Origin: Cellulomonas terrae
GTDB lineage: Bacteria; Actinomycetota; Actinomycetes; Actinomycetales; Cellulomonadaceae
Reading direction: 5' to 3'
DNA: 64,000 nt
Assembly: GCF_007990265.1 (NCBI RefSeq)
Contig: NZ_BJWH01000011.1
Location: forward strand, 62,001-126,000
A program made the position numbers and the translations under genes. The notes below the pieces were generated by a model. That model was not told where the DNA came from and made no database searches. It saw nothing but the letters and a program-made list of their open reading frames with translations. Positions 50,604 to 59,492 of this stretch are shown here, one piece after another. The first letter of the stretch is position 1, and each line of letters starts with the position of its first letter.

Positions 50604-50939
50604 TCACAGCCCCATCGGCCAGAAGGGCCGGACCTCGACCCGGCCGAAGCGGGCCATCGGGTGCGCCGCCGCTCGTTCGAGCGCCTCGTCGAGGTCCGCG
50701 CACTCCAGCACGTCGAACCCGGCGATGGACTCCTGCGTCTCCGCGAACGGTCCGTCGGTGACGAGCAGCTGACCCGAGCGGACCCGTACCGTGCGGGCGT
50801 CCTGCGCGGGCCGCAGCCGGTCGCCGATGACGGAGAGGTGGCGACGGTCGTTCTCGCCCACCCAGTCGGAGATGTTGTCGTCCTCGGGCCGGTAGGTCTC
50901 GGCGGTCGGGTCGTCGCAGATCAGGAGCAGGTAGCGCAC
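50604..50939 (-). CDS. YCII-domain (DGPF) protein
   Basis: The 111-residue protein has the YCII/DGPF pattern: VRYLLLICDDP at the start and TDGPFAETQESIAGFDVLECADLDEALERAAAHP. DGPF proteins are small ferredoxin-like folds often encoded beside ECF sigma factors, but none is here. GTG at 50939 is preferred because GGAGG lies five bases upstream and the family starts with this strand; an ATG at 50969 would add ten residues. Confidence 0.86.
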   Translation of the reverse strand: MRYLLLICDDPTAETYRPEDDNISDWVGENDRRHLSVIGDRLRPAQDARTVRVRSGQLLVTDGPFAETQESIAGFDVLECADLDEALERAAAHPMARFGRVEVRPFWPMGL

Positions 50940-51020
50940 GGGTCCTCCAGGTGATGGTCGGTCTGTCATCTAGGAGACGATCCTGCGCACGCCGGATCGA
51001 CACGATCGCGTCAGAAGTTC

Positions 51021-51956
51021 TCAGACCAGCGGTCGCGCGCGCGGCATCCGCGGGCCGAACCGGGGTGCGTTGTGGGTCTGCGTGAGCTCGATGAGCCGGA
51101 TCACGCGCTGCCGGTGGCCCGCCCACGGCTCCAGGAGCCGCAGCATCCCGGCGTCGTCGGTGCGGCTCCCGGTCAGCGCCCAGCCCACCAGGTGCGCCAG
51201 GTGGTAGTCGCCCACGGAGACGGCGTCCGCGTCGCCCAGTGCGCGCGACGCGATCTCCGCGACCGTCCACGGCCCGATGCCCCGGACCGTGAGCAGGCGG
51301 CGCCGCGCCTCCTCGATCGGCAGTTCGGCACCCTGCTGCAGGCGACCGGCCACCAGCGCGGCGCGCAGCACCGTGCCGGCTCGCGCCTCCTCCACGCCGG
51401 CCCGTCGCCAGTCCCACACCGGCACGGCGCGCCAGGCTGCGGCGCTCGGCGGCACCCGCATCGTGCGGGGAGCGGGCCCGGGCGCGGGCGTGCCGTGCTG
51501 CAGCACCAGCCGTCGCCACGCCGCCTTCGCGTCGAGCCCGACCACCTTCTGCTCGAGCACCGCCGGGACGAGCGCCTCGAACACGTTGCCGGACCGGGGG
51601 ATCCGCAGCGCCTGGCGGGTGCGGTACGCCTCCCGCACCACGGGGTGCAGCGAGGAGTCGAACCCGGCCGGCTCGTCGCGGGCGCCCAGCAGGTCCGGCA
51701 CCCCGGCCAGCGCACGCTCGGCGCCCGGGCCCCACGCGGTGACGTGGACACCGTCGCGCCGCACCAGGAGCCGTCGCGTGGCCGGTCCGTCCGGCGTGCC
51801 GGTCGCCTGCCAGATCGCCCCGTCCGGCGCGGACCACCAGGCGGGGTCGCCCGCGCCGCGCCGCAGCGGGGCGATGGTCAGCCGGACGTCGACCGGGTCG
51901 CGCGGGCGGTAGACGGAGGTGAGCCCCGCCTGCTCGTCCGTCGGCCCGGTGGTCAC
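51021..51956 (-). CDS. AlkA-like DNA-3-methyladenine glycosylase
   Basis: The 311-residue protein has a helix-hairpin-helix-GPD DNA glycosylase core: FEALVPAVLEQKVVGLDAKAAWRRLVLQHG, then LLTVRGIGPWTVAEIASRALGDADAVSVGDYHLAHLVG with the catalytic Asp in VGDYHL. The N-terminal 110 residues resemble the accessory domain of AlkA-type enzymes that remove alkylated bases. GTG at 51956 is the most likely of several close starts. It is divergent from the DUF72 gene. Confidence 0.86.
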   Translation of the reverse strand: MTTGPTDEQAGLTSVYRPRDPVDVRLTIAPLRRGAGDPAWWSAPDGAIWQATGTPDGPATRRLLVRRDGVHVTAWGPGAERALAGVPDLLGARDEPAGFDSSLHPVVREAYRTRQALRIPRSGNVFEALVPAVLEQKVVGLDAKAAWRRLVLQHGTPAPGPAPRTMRVPPSAAAWRAVPVWDWRRAGVEEARAGTVLRAALVAGRLQQGAELPIEEARRRLLTVRGIGPWTVAEIASRALGDADAVSVGDYHLAHLVGWALTGSRTDDAGMLRLLEPWAGHRQRVIRLIELTQTHNAPRFGPRMPRARPLV

Positions 51957-51995
51957 GCCCACCACTATGCGCCGCAGCGCCGACACACTGGGCCC

Positions 51996-52871
51996 ATGAC
52001 CATCCGCACGGGGATCTCCGGCTGGCGCTACGCACCGTGGCGGCACGTCTTCTACCCGACGGGGCTCCCGCAGCGCCGCGAGCTGGAGTTCGCGTCCCGC
52101 CGGCTCACGTCGATCGAGATCAACGGCTCCTTCTACGCGCTCCAGAAGCCGGAGAGCTATCTCGCGTGGGCGTCCGAGACGCCCGACGGCTTCGTGTTCT
52201 CGGTCAAGGGACCGCGCTTCGTGACGCACCTGAAGAAGCTGGCCGACGTGCGGGTGCCGGTGGCCAACTTCTTCGCCAGCGGCGTGCTCGCGCTCGGACC
52301 GAAGCTGGGACCCGTGCTGTGGCAGCTGCCGCCGAACCTCGGGTTCCACCCCGACCGGCTCGCGGCGTTCTTCGACCTCCTGCCGCGCACCACCGCCGCG
52401 GCCGCCCGGCTGGCCGCCGAGCACGACGAGCGCCTCGACGACCGCGCGTGGACCACCACCGACGCCGACAGGCCCTTGCGCCACGTGCTGGAGGTCCGGC
52501 ACGCGAGCTTCGAGGACCCGGCCTTCGTGGAGCTGCTCCGCGCGCATGGCATCGGTCTCGTCGTCGCCGACGCCGCCGGGCGGTGGCCGGTGATCGAGGA
52601 CGTGACCGCCGACCTGGTGTACGTGCGGCTGCACGGAGAGACCGAGCTGTACGCCAGCGGCTACGACGACGACGCGCTCGACCGGTGGGCGACGAAGGTC
52701 CGCGCGTGGGCGTCCGGTGGCGAGCCGGAGGGTGCGCGCACCCTGGCCGGTCCGGCCGGGTCGGCACCCGAGCGCGACGTGTTCGTCTACTTCGACAACG
52801 ACCTGAAGGTCCGCGCCCCGTACGACTCGATGGCGCTCGCGGCCCGGCTGGGACTCACCCCGTCCGGGTGA
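51996..52871 (+). CDS. DUF72 family protein
   Basis: The 291-residue protein belongs to DUF72 (YecE-like): TGISGWRYAPWRHVFYPTGLPQRRELEFASRRLTSIEINGSFYALQKPESYLAWASETPDGFVFSVKGPRFVTHLKKL at the start, EVRHASFEDPAFVELLRAHGIGLVVADAAGRWPVIEDVTADLVYVRLHG and VFVYFDNDLKVRAPYDSMALAARLG at the end. A TIM-barrel fold is expected; the biochemical role is unknown. Confidence 0.88.
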   Translation: MTIRTGISGWRYAPWRHVFYPTGLPQRRELEFASRRLTSIEINGSFYALQKPESYLAWASETPDGFVFSVKGPRFVTHLKKLADVRVPVANFFASGVLALGPKLGPVLWQLPPNLGFHPDRLAAFFDLLPRTTAAAARLAAEHDERLDDRAWTTTDADRPLRHVLEVRHASFEDPAFVELLRAHGIGLVVADAAGRWPVIEDVTADLVYVRLHGETELYASGYDDDALDRWATKVRAWASGGEPEGARTLAGPAGSAPERDVFVYFDNDLKVRAPYDSMALAARLGLTPSG

Positions 52872-52873
52872 GG

Positions 52874-53242
52874 TCAGCGGCCCTTGAGGCGCTGGATCAG
52901 CCGGCGGTCGCGCTTCGTGGGGCGCCCGGCGCCTCGGTCCCGCTCGCCCGGGACCACGTGCTCCTTGGGCAGCGGGGCGGGGGAGCGGTCCAGGTAGCAG
53001 GCGACCGCGACGGGCGCGCCGACGCGCTTCACGACCGTGCGCTGCACGACGACGATCCGCTCGCGCTCCCCGCCGCGGACGTGCACCTCGTCGCCCGGCA
53101 CCACCATCGTCGCGGGCTTGGCACGGTCCCCGTTCACGCGCACGTGGCCGGCGCGGCACGCGGCAGCGGCGGCGGACCGGGTCGGGAACAGCCGCACCGC
53201 CCACGTCCACGCGTCCACGCGCGCTCGCGTCACCTCCGCCAT
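52874..53242 (-). CDS. S4-domain RNA-binding protein (Hsp15-like)
   Basis: The 122-residue protein has an S4 RNA-binding fold near the N-terminus (VDAWTWAVRLFPTRSAAAAACRAGHVRVNGDRAKPATMVVPGDEVHV) and a basic tail (RPTKRDRRLIQRLKGR). It resembles heat-shock protein Hsp15, which recycles stalled 50S subunits. It is convergent with the DUF72 gene; ATG at 53242. Confidence 0.85.
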   Translation of the reverse strand: MAEVTRARVDAWTWAVRLFPTRSAAAAACRAGHVRVNGDRAKPATMVVPGDEVHVRGGERERIVVVQRTVVKRVGAPVAVACYLDRSPAPLPKEHVVPGERDRGAGRPTKRDRRLIQRLKGR

Positions 53243-53582
53243 CGCCCGAGCCTCTCACGCCGAGAACCGCGGGCTGCTGCGCTCGCGGCCGCGCCGGCCC
53301 ACGAGAGCGGGTCGGGTCCCGGGTGCTCGCGGGTCGTGCTGCCCAGCTCCCGCGCTCGTCGCCGACGTGACGGCGGTGGTCGACCTGGGCGTTTCGTCGT
53401 CGACCGTCGCGGCCGTAGCGGGAGGAGGGTCGAGGGTGGCCGTCCGTCGTCGAACCGCTTCCGCGGCGAAACGATTCGCGGCCCTGACCGCCGGCCGGAT
53501 GCCCACCACGCTGCGTCCTGGCGGGCACGTGCCCGCCCCGCCCGGGCAGCGTGGCCGTGGGGCGGACGCGGACGGAGGATCC
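53243..53582. other. 340-base intergenic region upstream of the SGNH-CBM2 gene
   Basis: No gene is supported here. The region contains a near-palindrome, GCGAA-ACGA-TTCGC (53466-53479), of the type bound by LacI-family sugar repressors, about 105 bases upstream of the secreted enzyme, and a GGAGG ribosome site directly before its ATG. A TGGGAGCGCTCCCA-type cellulose-regulator site was looked for and is not present. Confidence 0.5.
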
Positions 53583-54671
53583 ATGACGACCCAGCTCGTG
53601 CGCCGACTGGCCGGCGCTCTCGCCGCCCTGGCACTGCTCGTGACCGGCGCCCTTGCCCTGGCCGTCCCGACGGCCGCGGCCGACCCGGTTCGGATCATGA
53701 CGCTCGGCGACTCGATCACGGGGAACCCCGGCTGCTGGCGCGCGCTGCTCTGGCAGAAGCTGCAGCAGACCGGCTACACGAACATCGACATGGTCGGGAC
53801 CCTGCCCGCGCAGGGCTGCGGGGTGACGCACGACGGAGACAACGAGGGCCACGGCGGCTACCTGGTCACCAACGTCGCGGCGCAGGGCCAGCTCGTCGGC
53901 TGGCTGTCCGCGACGCGCCCGGACATCGTCGTCATGCACTTCGCCACCAACGACGTGTGGAGCAACAAGAGCCCGCAGGAGATCCTCGCGGCGTGGACGA
54001 CGCTCGTGCAGCAGATGCGTGCGAGCAACCCGGCCATGAAGATCCTCGTCGCGCAGATCATCCCCGTCGCACCGTCGAGCTGTGCGGACTGCCCGCAGCG
54101 GACGATCGCACTGAACGCGGCGATCCCGGCGTGGGCAGCCGGGCTGAGCACGTCGGCGTCCCCGATCACGGTCGTCGACCAGTGGACCGGCTGGAACGCC
54201 GCGACCGACACCTCCGACGGCGTGCACCCCAACGGGAACGGCATCGTGAAGCTCGCCGACCGCTGGTACCCGGCGCTCACCGCGGCCCTGAACGGCTCGA
54301 CCCCGACGCCGACTCCGACAGCCAGCCCGACACCCACCGTCTCGCCGTCGCCCAGCCCGACGTTCACGATGCCCCCCGCGGACGGCTGCACGGCCACGTA
54401 CACAGTCGCGAGCCAGTGGCCGGGCGGCTTCGTCGCCACCGTCCGGGTCACCGCGCGGGCCGTCCCGCTCGCGGGCTGGAAGGTCGCCGTCACGCTGCCG
54501 AACGGTGCCGTGGCGAACGCGTGGAGCTCGCAGGCGGTCACCTCCGGGACCACGACGACGTTCTCGGCAGCCCCGTGGAACGGCAGCGTCCCGTCTGGGG
54601 GCTCGATCGAGTTCGGCTTCCAGGGCACCGGCAGCGCGACGACGTCGGCGGTCACCTGCGCACGAGCCTGA
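53583..54671 (+). CDS. Secreted SGNH hydrolase/esterase with C-terminal CBM2
   Basis: The 362-residue protein has a signal peptide (residues 1-33, ending TAAADP), an SGNH esterase domain (about 36-235) with Ser44 in TLGDSITGN, Gly in EGHGGYLV, Asn in FATNDVW and the Asp-His pair in DGVHPNGNG, a Pro/Thr/Ser linker (about 238-270) and a CBM2 cellulose-binding domain (CTATYTVASQWPGGFVATVRVT to the C-terminal Cys). This is the layout of secreted CE3-like acetyl xylan esterases of cellulolytic actinobacteria. ATG at 53583 follows GGAGG. Confidence 0.92.
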   Translation: MTTQLVRRLAGALAALALLVTGALALAVPTAAADPVRIMTLGDSITGNPGCWRALLWQKLQQTGYTNIDMVGTLPAQGCGVTHDGDNEGHGGYLVTNVAAQGQLVGWLSATRPDIVVMHFATNDVWSNKSPQEILAAWTTLVQQMRASNPAMKILVAQIIPVAPSSCADCPQRTIALNAAIPAWAAGLSTSASPITVVDQWTGWNAATDTSDGVHPNGNGIVKLADRWYPALTAALNGSTPTPTPTASPTPTVSPSPSPTFTMPPADGCTATYTVASQWPGGFVATVRVTARAVPLAGWKVAVTLPNGAVANAWSSQAVTSGTTTTFSAAPWNGSVPSGGSIEFGFQGTGSATTSAVTCARA

Positions 54672-54683
54672 CGCACCGTCAGG
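54667..54683. terminator. Hairpin at the end of the SGNH-CBM2 gene
   Basis: CCTGACG (54667-54673), a three-base loop and CGTCAGG (54677-54683) form a strong GC hairpin overlapping the esterase stop codon. It separates this gene from convergent pgi and may work for both. Confidence 0.55.
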
Positions 54684-54716
54684 CGCCGTCGCGGCAGGCG
54701 CGAGGGCAGCGTCCGC

Positions 54717-56387
54717 TCAGGCGCGCAGCTCCAGGTAGCGGCTGATCAGGGCGCGCGTCGACGGGTCCTGGGCCGCCAGCGCGGCGGCGTCGCCCTGGAC
54801 CGCCGGGGCGATCTCGAGCGCGAGCTTCTTGCCCAGCTCGACGCCCCACTGGTCGAACGAGTCGATGCCCCACACGACGCCCTGCACGAAGGTGACGTGC
54901 TCGTACAGCGCGATGAGCTGGCCCAGCACGCTCGGCGTGAGCGCGGCGGCCAGGATCGACGTGGTCGGCCGGTTCCCGGAGAAGACCCGGGCGGGCACGA
55001 TGTCCTCGGCGGTCCCCTCGGCGCGGACCTCGTCGGCGGTCTTGCCGAAGGCGAGCGCCTTGGTCTGCGCGAAGAAGTTGGCCAGGAACAGGCCGTGCAC
55101 GTCGACGCCGTCGTCGGTCAGCGGGTGCGCCGGGTTGGCGACCGCGATGAAGTCGGCGGGGATGAGCCGGGTGCCCTGGTGGATGAGCTGGTAGAACGCG
55201 TGCTGGCCGTTGGTGCCGGGCTCCCCCCAGAACACCTCGCCGGTCTGGGTGGTCACGGGCGTGCCGTCCCAGCGGACCGACTTCCCGTTGGACTCCATGG
55301 TCAGCTGCTGCAGGTACGCCGCGAACCGGTGCAGGTACTGGGCGTAGGGGAGCACCGCGTGGGTGTGAGCGCCGAGGAAGTTGACGTACCAGACGTTCAG
55401 GAGGCCCATGAGGACGGGCACGTTCTGCGCGAACGGCGTCGTCGCGACGTGCTGGTCGACGGCGTGGAACCCGGCGAGGAACTCCCGGAACGCGTCGGGC
55501 CCGACGGCGATGGCCAGCGAGGTGCCGATCGTGGAGTCGACGGAGTACCGGCCGCCCACCCAGTCCCAGAAGCCGAACGCGTTGGTGGGGTCGATGCCGA
55601 ACGCGGCGACCTTGTCCAGGGCGGTGGACACGGCCACGAAGTGCTTCGCGACGGCGGCGTTGCGCGACTCGTCGTCGTCGGCCGTGCCGAACTGCTCCCA
55701 GAGCCAGGTCCGGGCCAGGCGCGCGTTGGTGAGCGTCTCCAGGGTGCCGAACGTCTTCGACGCGACGATGAACAGGGTGGTCGCCGGGTCGAGGCCCTTG
55801 ACGGTCTCCGCGAGGTCGCTGGGGTCGATGTTGGAGACGAACCGCACCTCGAGGCCGTCCTGCACGTACGGCTTGAGCGCCTCGTACGCCATGACCGGGC
55901 CGAGGTCGGAGCCGCCGATCCCGATGTTGACGACCGTGCGGACCCGCTCACCGGTCACGCCGGTCCACTCGCCCGAGCGCACCTTGTCCGCGAACGCGAA
56001 CATCTTCGTCAGCTCGGCCTGCACGTCGGCGTCGACGTCCTGCCCGTCCACGACGAGCGGCGGCTGCGCACCCGCCGGGCGGCGCAGCGCGGTGTGCAGG
56101 ACCGCGCGGTCCTCGGTGACGTTGATGTGGTCCCCGCGCAGCTGCGCCTGCAGGCGGTCCGCCAGACCGACCTCGTCGGCGAGCCGGACCAGCAGGGCGA
56201 GCGTCTCGTCGGTGACCAGGTTCTTCGACAGGTCGACCGTGAGGTCCGCCAGCGGGAGCGTCAGGCGCGTGGCGCGCTCGGGGTCGTCGGCGAACCAGCC
56301 GCGCAGGTCGGGGGTGAGCGTCGACTCGTGGACGCTGAGCTCCTGCCAGGCGGCGGTGGACGTGACATCGATCGGCGAGGTGGGCAT
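54717..56387 (-). CDS. pgi: Glucose-6-phosphate isomerase
   Basis: The 556-residue protein is full-length [98 protein letters not shown] with the base Glu region, [19 protein letters not shown] and a C-terminal [21 protein letters not shown]. It interconverts glucose-6-phosphate and fructose-6-phosphate in glycolysis. ATG at 56387 is the family start; an upstream in-frame ATG adds unrelated residues. Single gene. Confidence 0.95.
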   Translation of the reverse strand: MPTSPIDVTSTAAWQELSVHESTLTPDLRGWFADDPERATRLTLPLADLTVDLSKNLVTDETLALLVRLADEVGLADRLQAQLRGDHINVTEDRAVLHTALRRPAGAQPPLVVDGQDVDADVQAELTKMFAFADKVRSGEWTGVTGERVRTVVNIGIGGSDLGPVMAYEALKPYVQDGLEVRFVSNIDPSDLAETVKGLDPATTLFIVASKTFGTLETLTNARLARTWLWEQFGTADDDESRNAAVAKHFVAVSTALDKVAAFGIDPTNAFGFWDWVGGRYSVDSTIGTSLAIAVGPDAFREFLAGFHAVDQHVATTPFAQNVPVLMGLLNVWYVNFLGAHTHAVLPYAQYLHRFAAYLQQLTMESNGKSVRWDGTPVTTQTGEVFWGEPGTNGQHAFYQLIHQGTRLIPADFIAVANPAHPLTDDGVDVHGLFLANFFAQTKALAFGKTADEVRAEGTAEDIVPARVFSGNRPTTSILAAALTPSVLGQLIALYEHVTFVQGVVWGIDSFDQWGVELGKKLALEIAPAVQGDAAALAAQDPSTRALISRYLELRA

Positions 56388-56450
56388 GGGACCACCGTAT
56401 TGCGCGGGCGCGGCCCGTCGCACCGGCGTCCGCGTCCTACGGTTGACCCC

Positions 56451-56771
56451 ATGTCACGCGTCCCCACCGCCGTCGTCGCCGCGCTCACCCTGGTGGTCGG
56501 GTTCGCCGTCGCCGACCTCACCGGGGTGCGGGCCCTGGGCGGGGTCGTGCTCGTCGCCGGGGTGGCCTGGTGCGTCGTGCGGGCACGGTCCGCAGGCTGG
56601 TGGCGGGTCGCGGCGGTGGTGCTGGTCGGTGCCGTGTGCTTCGCGCTCTCGCACCCGCTCGGCGGCGTGATCGGCGCCTGGCCCGCCGTCCTGGTGGCCG
56701 CCCTCGTCCTGGCCGCAGCGACGTTCGCCCTGGTGGACCGTCCCTCCGCGCAACCCGCTCGCGTCGCGTGA
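56451..56771 (+). CDS. Small membrane protein coupled to a PfkB kinase
   Basis: The 106-residue protein has four hydrophobic helices (near residues 5-25, 30-42, 50-68 and 78-95) and a short polar tail. I do not recognise it. Its stop overlaps the GTG of the PfkB kinase gene (GTGA), so the two are coupled. Confidence 0.65.
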   Translation: MSRVPTAVVAALTLVVGFAVADLTGVRALGGVVLVAGVAWCVVRARSAGWWRVAAVVLVGAVCFALSHPLGGVIGAWPAVLVAALVLAAATFALVDRPSAQPARVA

Positions 56772-57637
56772 CGGCACTGCTCGTCTGCTGCGGCCTGGCG
56801 ACGCTCGACGTCGTGCAGGTGGTCGACCGGCTGCCTGCGGCCGACGAGAAGGTCGTGGCCGAGCGCCTGGACGTCACGTTCGGGGGCCCGGCGGCGAACG
56901 CCGCCGCGACGGCCGTCGCGCTCGGGGTCCGCACGGTGCTCGTGACCGCGCTCGGCACCGGACCGGTGGCGGACCTCGTCCGCGCCGGCCTCGGGGCCGC
57001 CGGGGTGGAGGTCGTGGACCTGCTCGACGGGCCGGGCACACCGCCCGTCTCGACCGTGCTGGTGACGCGGGGGACGGGCGAGCGGGCGGTCGTCTCGGTC
57101 AATGCCGTCGGCGTCCGGGACCTGAGCGGCGCGGCGGGCCGCCTCGACGTGCTCGACGGTGCGACGGCGCTCCTCGTCGACGGGCACCACCTCGGGGCCG
57201 CGCAGGTGCTGGCCGCCGCCGCGCGGGACCTCCCCGTGCTCCTCGACGGCGGCAGCTGGAAGCCCGGGCTGGACGGTCTGCTCGCCCACGTCGACCACGC
57301 CGTGCTGTCCGCGGACTTCCGGCTGCCCGACGACGGCGCCGACGACCTGCTCGACCGCGTCGCCGAGCTCGGGCCGCAGCTCGTCGCGCAGTCGGCAGGC
57401 GGAGGGTCGGTCCGCATCCTCGTCGTCGGACCGCAGGGGCGTCGTCTTTCGGTGCTCCAGCCGCCGAGGATCCCCGCGTCCGAGGTCGTCGACACCCTCG
57501 GCGCGGGCGACGTGCTGCACGGTGCGACGGCCGCCTCGCTCGCCCAGGGCCACGACGTGCTGTCGGCGCTGGCCGACGGCATCGCCCGGGCGAGCGAGTC
57601 GGTGCGGTACCCCGGGGCGCTGGGCTGGGTGCCCTGA
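56768..57637 (+). CDS. PfkB family carbohydrate kinase
   Basis: The 289-residue protein is a ribokinase-fold kinase: CCGLATLDVVQVVDRLPAADEKVVAERLDVTFGGPAANAAATAVALG at the start and the catalytic Asp in DTLGAGDVLHGATAASLA near residue 254. The substrate is not clear: it lacks obvious ribokinase-specific residues, so a sugar or nucleoside kinase is possible. It couples to a small membrane gene and is followed by a histidine kinase. Confidence 0.87.
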   Translation: MTALLVCCGLATLDVVQVVDRLPAADEKVVAERLDVTFGGPAANAAATAVALGVRTVLVTALGTGPVADLVRAGLGAAGVEVVDLLDGPGTPPVSTVLVTRGTGERAVVSVNAVGVRDLSGAAGRLDVLDGATALLVDGHHLGAAQVLAAAARDLPVLLDGGSWKPGLDGLLAHVDHAVLSADFRLPDDGADDLLDRVAELGPQLVAQSAGGGSVRILVVGPQGRRLSVLQPPRIPASEVVDTLGAGDVLHGATAASLAQGHDVLSALADGIARASESVRYPGALGWVP

Positions 57638-57702
57638 CGGACGACGTGCGGCTCGACCGATCGGCTGAGCCGCGCGCGAGCTCCCGTCCCTAGGCTCAGG
57701 GC

Positions 57703-58842
57703 GTGATCCCCGACGCCCTCCGTCCGCTGTGGACGGCCCCCCGAGCGCCCGGCGCGCCCGCCCGGGTGTGGCGGGACTGGGTGCTCGCCGCGCTGCTGGT
57801 GCCGACCGCCGTGATCGAGGTCGTGCAGCGTCCGGACGCGACGTGGGGACCCGTCGCCCTGGTCGTCGCCCTCGTGGCGGTGCTGGCGCTGCTGTGGCGT
57901 CGCACGCACCCGCTGGGCGCGGTCCTCGCGGTGTTCGGCACGCTGATCGTGATCGACGCCGCGATCCTGGTCGTCGGTGGGGTCGGCCCGTTCGGGCTCT
58001 ACACGACCGCCTGCGTCCTCCTGCTGACCTACGCGCTGACCCGCTGGGGGAGCGGCCGGGAGGTCGTGCTCGGGCTGGCTGCCGTCCTGGTGGCCAGCGC
58101 GCTCGGGATCGCCGGGGACTTCACCGGGGTCGCCGAGGCGGTGCTCGGTGTCGTGTTCATCCTGACGCCGGCGGGGATCGGTGCCTGGGTCCGGCTGGCG
58201 TCGACGTCCCGGCTGCGCGAGCGGGACCAGGTCCGGCTGCGGGAGCGGGAGCAGCTGGCGCGGGAGCTGCACGACACCGTGGCGCACCACGTCTCCGCGA
58301 TCGCGGTGCGTGCCCAGGCGGGCCGGGTGGTGGCCGCGACCGACCCGTCCGCCGCGCTCGACGCGCTGCTGGTGATCGAGGGGGAGGCGTCGCGTGCGCT
58401 CTCGGAGATGCGGCTGATGGTCAGCGCGCTGCGGGACGACGACGGCGCGGAGCTCACTCCGCAGCGGGGCGTCGCGGACATCGAGCGGCTCGCCACGGCG
58501 GGGCCGCCGCGGGTGGAGGTCACGCTGTCCGGCGACCTCGACGGGCTGCGACCCGCGGTCGGTGCGGCGCTGTACCGGCTCGCGCAGGAGTCGGTGACCA
58601 ACGCGCTGCGGCATGCGCGGTACGCCTCGGGCGTCCGGGTCGACGTCACGGCGGACGAGGCGTCCGTCCGGCTCACGGTCGTCGACGACGGCGAGCTCCA
58701 GGGCCGCGTCGGGACGGGGTACGGGTTGGTGGGCATGACCGAGCGCGCGTCCCTCCTGGGGGGCACGCTCGACGCCGGGCCGGGTCAGGAGCGCGGGTGG
58801 ACCGTGGTCGCGGTGCTGCCGAGGACGGGGGCGGTCGCATGA
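57703..58842 (+). CDS. NarL-type sensor histidine kinase (HisKA_3)
   Basis: The 379-residue kinase has four hydrophobic helices in the first 150 residues, then HisKA_3 with the phospho-His in ARELHDTVAHHVSAI near residue 189, and an HATPase domain with AQESVTNALRHAR and GTGYGLVGMTERASLLGGTL. It starts with GTG and its stop overlaps the response regulator ATG (ATGA). Signal unknown. Confidence 0.92.
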   Translation: MIPDALRPLWTAPRAPGAPARVWRDWVLAALLVPTAVIEVVQRPDATWGPVALVVALVAVLALLWRRTHPLGAVLAVFGTLIVIDAAILVVGGVGPFGLYTTACVLLLTYALTRWGSGREVVLGLAAVLVASALGIAGDFTGVAEAVLGVVFILTPAGIGAWVRLASTSRLRERDQVRLREREQLARELHDTVAHHVSAIAVRAQAGRVVAATDPSAALDALLVIEGEASRALSEMRLMVSALRDDDGAELTPQRGVADIERLATAGPPRVEVTLSGDLDGLRPAVGAALYRLAQESVTNALRHARYASGVRVDVTADEASVRLTVVDDGELQGRVGTGYGLVGMTERASLLGGTLDAGPGQERGWTVVAVLPRTGAVA

Positions 58843-59492
58843 CGATCCGGGTGCTGGTGGCGGACGACCAGGAGCTGGTCCGCACCGGCCTGTCGATGAT
58901 CCTCGACGCGCAGCCGGGGATCGAGGTGGTGGGCCAGGCGGCGGACGGTCGGCAGGCGGTGTCGAGGGCGCGGGAGCTGCGTCCCGACGTGTGCCTGTTC
59001 GACATCCGGATGCCGGAGCTGGACGGCATCGAGGCCACCCGCCGGCTCGCTGGGCCGGACGTGGCGGACCCGCTCGCGGTCGTCGTGATCACGACGTTCG
59101 ACCTGGACGAGTACGTGCACGGTGCGCTGAAGGCGGGCGCGCGCGGGTTCCTGCTCAAGGACGCCGGCCCGGAGCTGCTGGTCCAGGCCGTGCACGCGGC
59201 TGCCGCCGGGGACGCACTGATCGCGCCGAACGTGACCGTCCGGCTGCTCGCCGCGTTCGCCGCGACGGGCAAGCGCAGCCGGGTCCTGCCGCCCGTCGTG
59301 CCGCTGACGGGGCGCGAGGAGGAGGTGCTGGTCACGGTGGCCCGCGGGCGGACCAACTCCGAGATCGCCGACGAGCTGCACATCAGCCTGAGCACGGTGA
59401 AGACGCACCTGGGCAGCCTCATGGACAAGCTGGGCGCCCGGAACCGCGTCGAGCTGGCGATGTGGGCCTACGAGTCGGGCCGGATGGACTAG
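58839..59492 (+). CDS. NarL/LuxR-type response regulator
   Basis: The 217-residue protein has a receiver domain with DD at 9-10, phospho-acceptor Asp55 in VCLFDIRMPELDGIEA and Lys in FLLKDAGPE, then a LuxR helix-turn-helix (LTGREEEVLVTVARGRTNSEIADELHISLSTVKTHLGSLMDKLG). It works with the overlapping upstream kinase. Its stop shares CTAG with the LLM gene. Confidence 0.93.
   Translation: MTIRVLVADDQELVRTGLSMILDAQPGIEVVGQAADGRQAVSRARELRPDVCLFDIRMPELDGIEATRRLAGPDVADPLAVVVITTFDLDEYVHGALKAGARGFLLKDAGPELLVQAVHAAAAGDALIAPNVTVRLLAAFAATGKRSRVLPPVVPLTGREEEVLVTVARGRTNSEIADELHISLSTVKTHLGSLMDKLGARNRVELAMWAYESGRMD

Noticed and set aside
51021..54227. Open frame of over 1000 codons on the minus strand
   Set aside because: Only the part ending at 51021 up to about 51956 has protein-like motifs (AlkA-like). 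The rest is low-complexity Arg/Pro/Gly-rich shadow of DUF72 and the SGNH gene, typical of GC-rich DNA.
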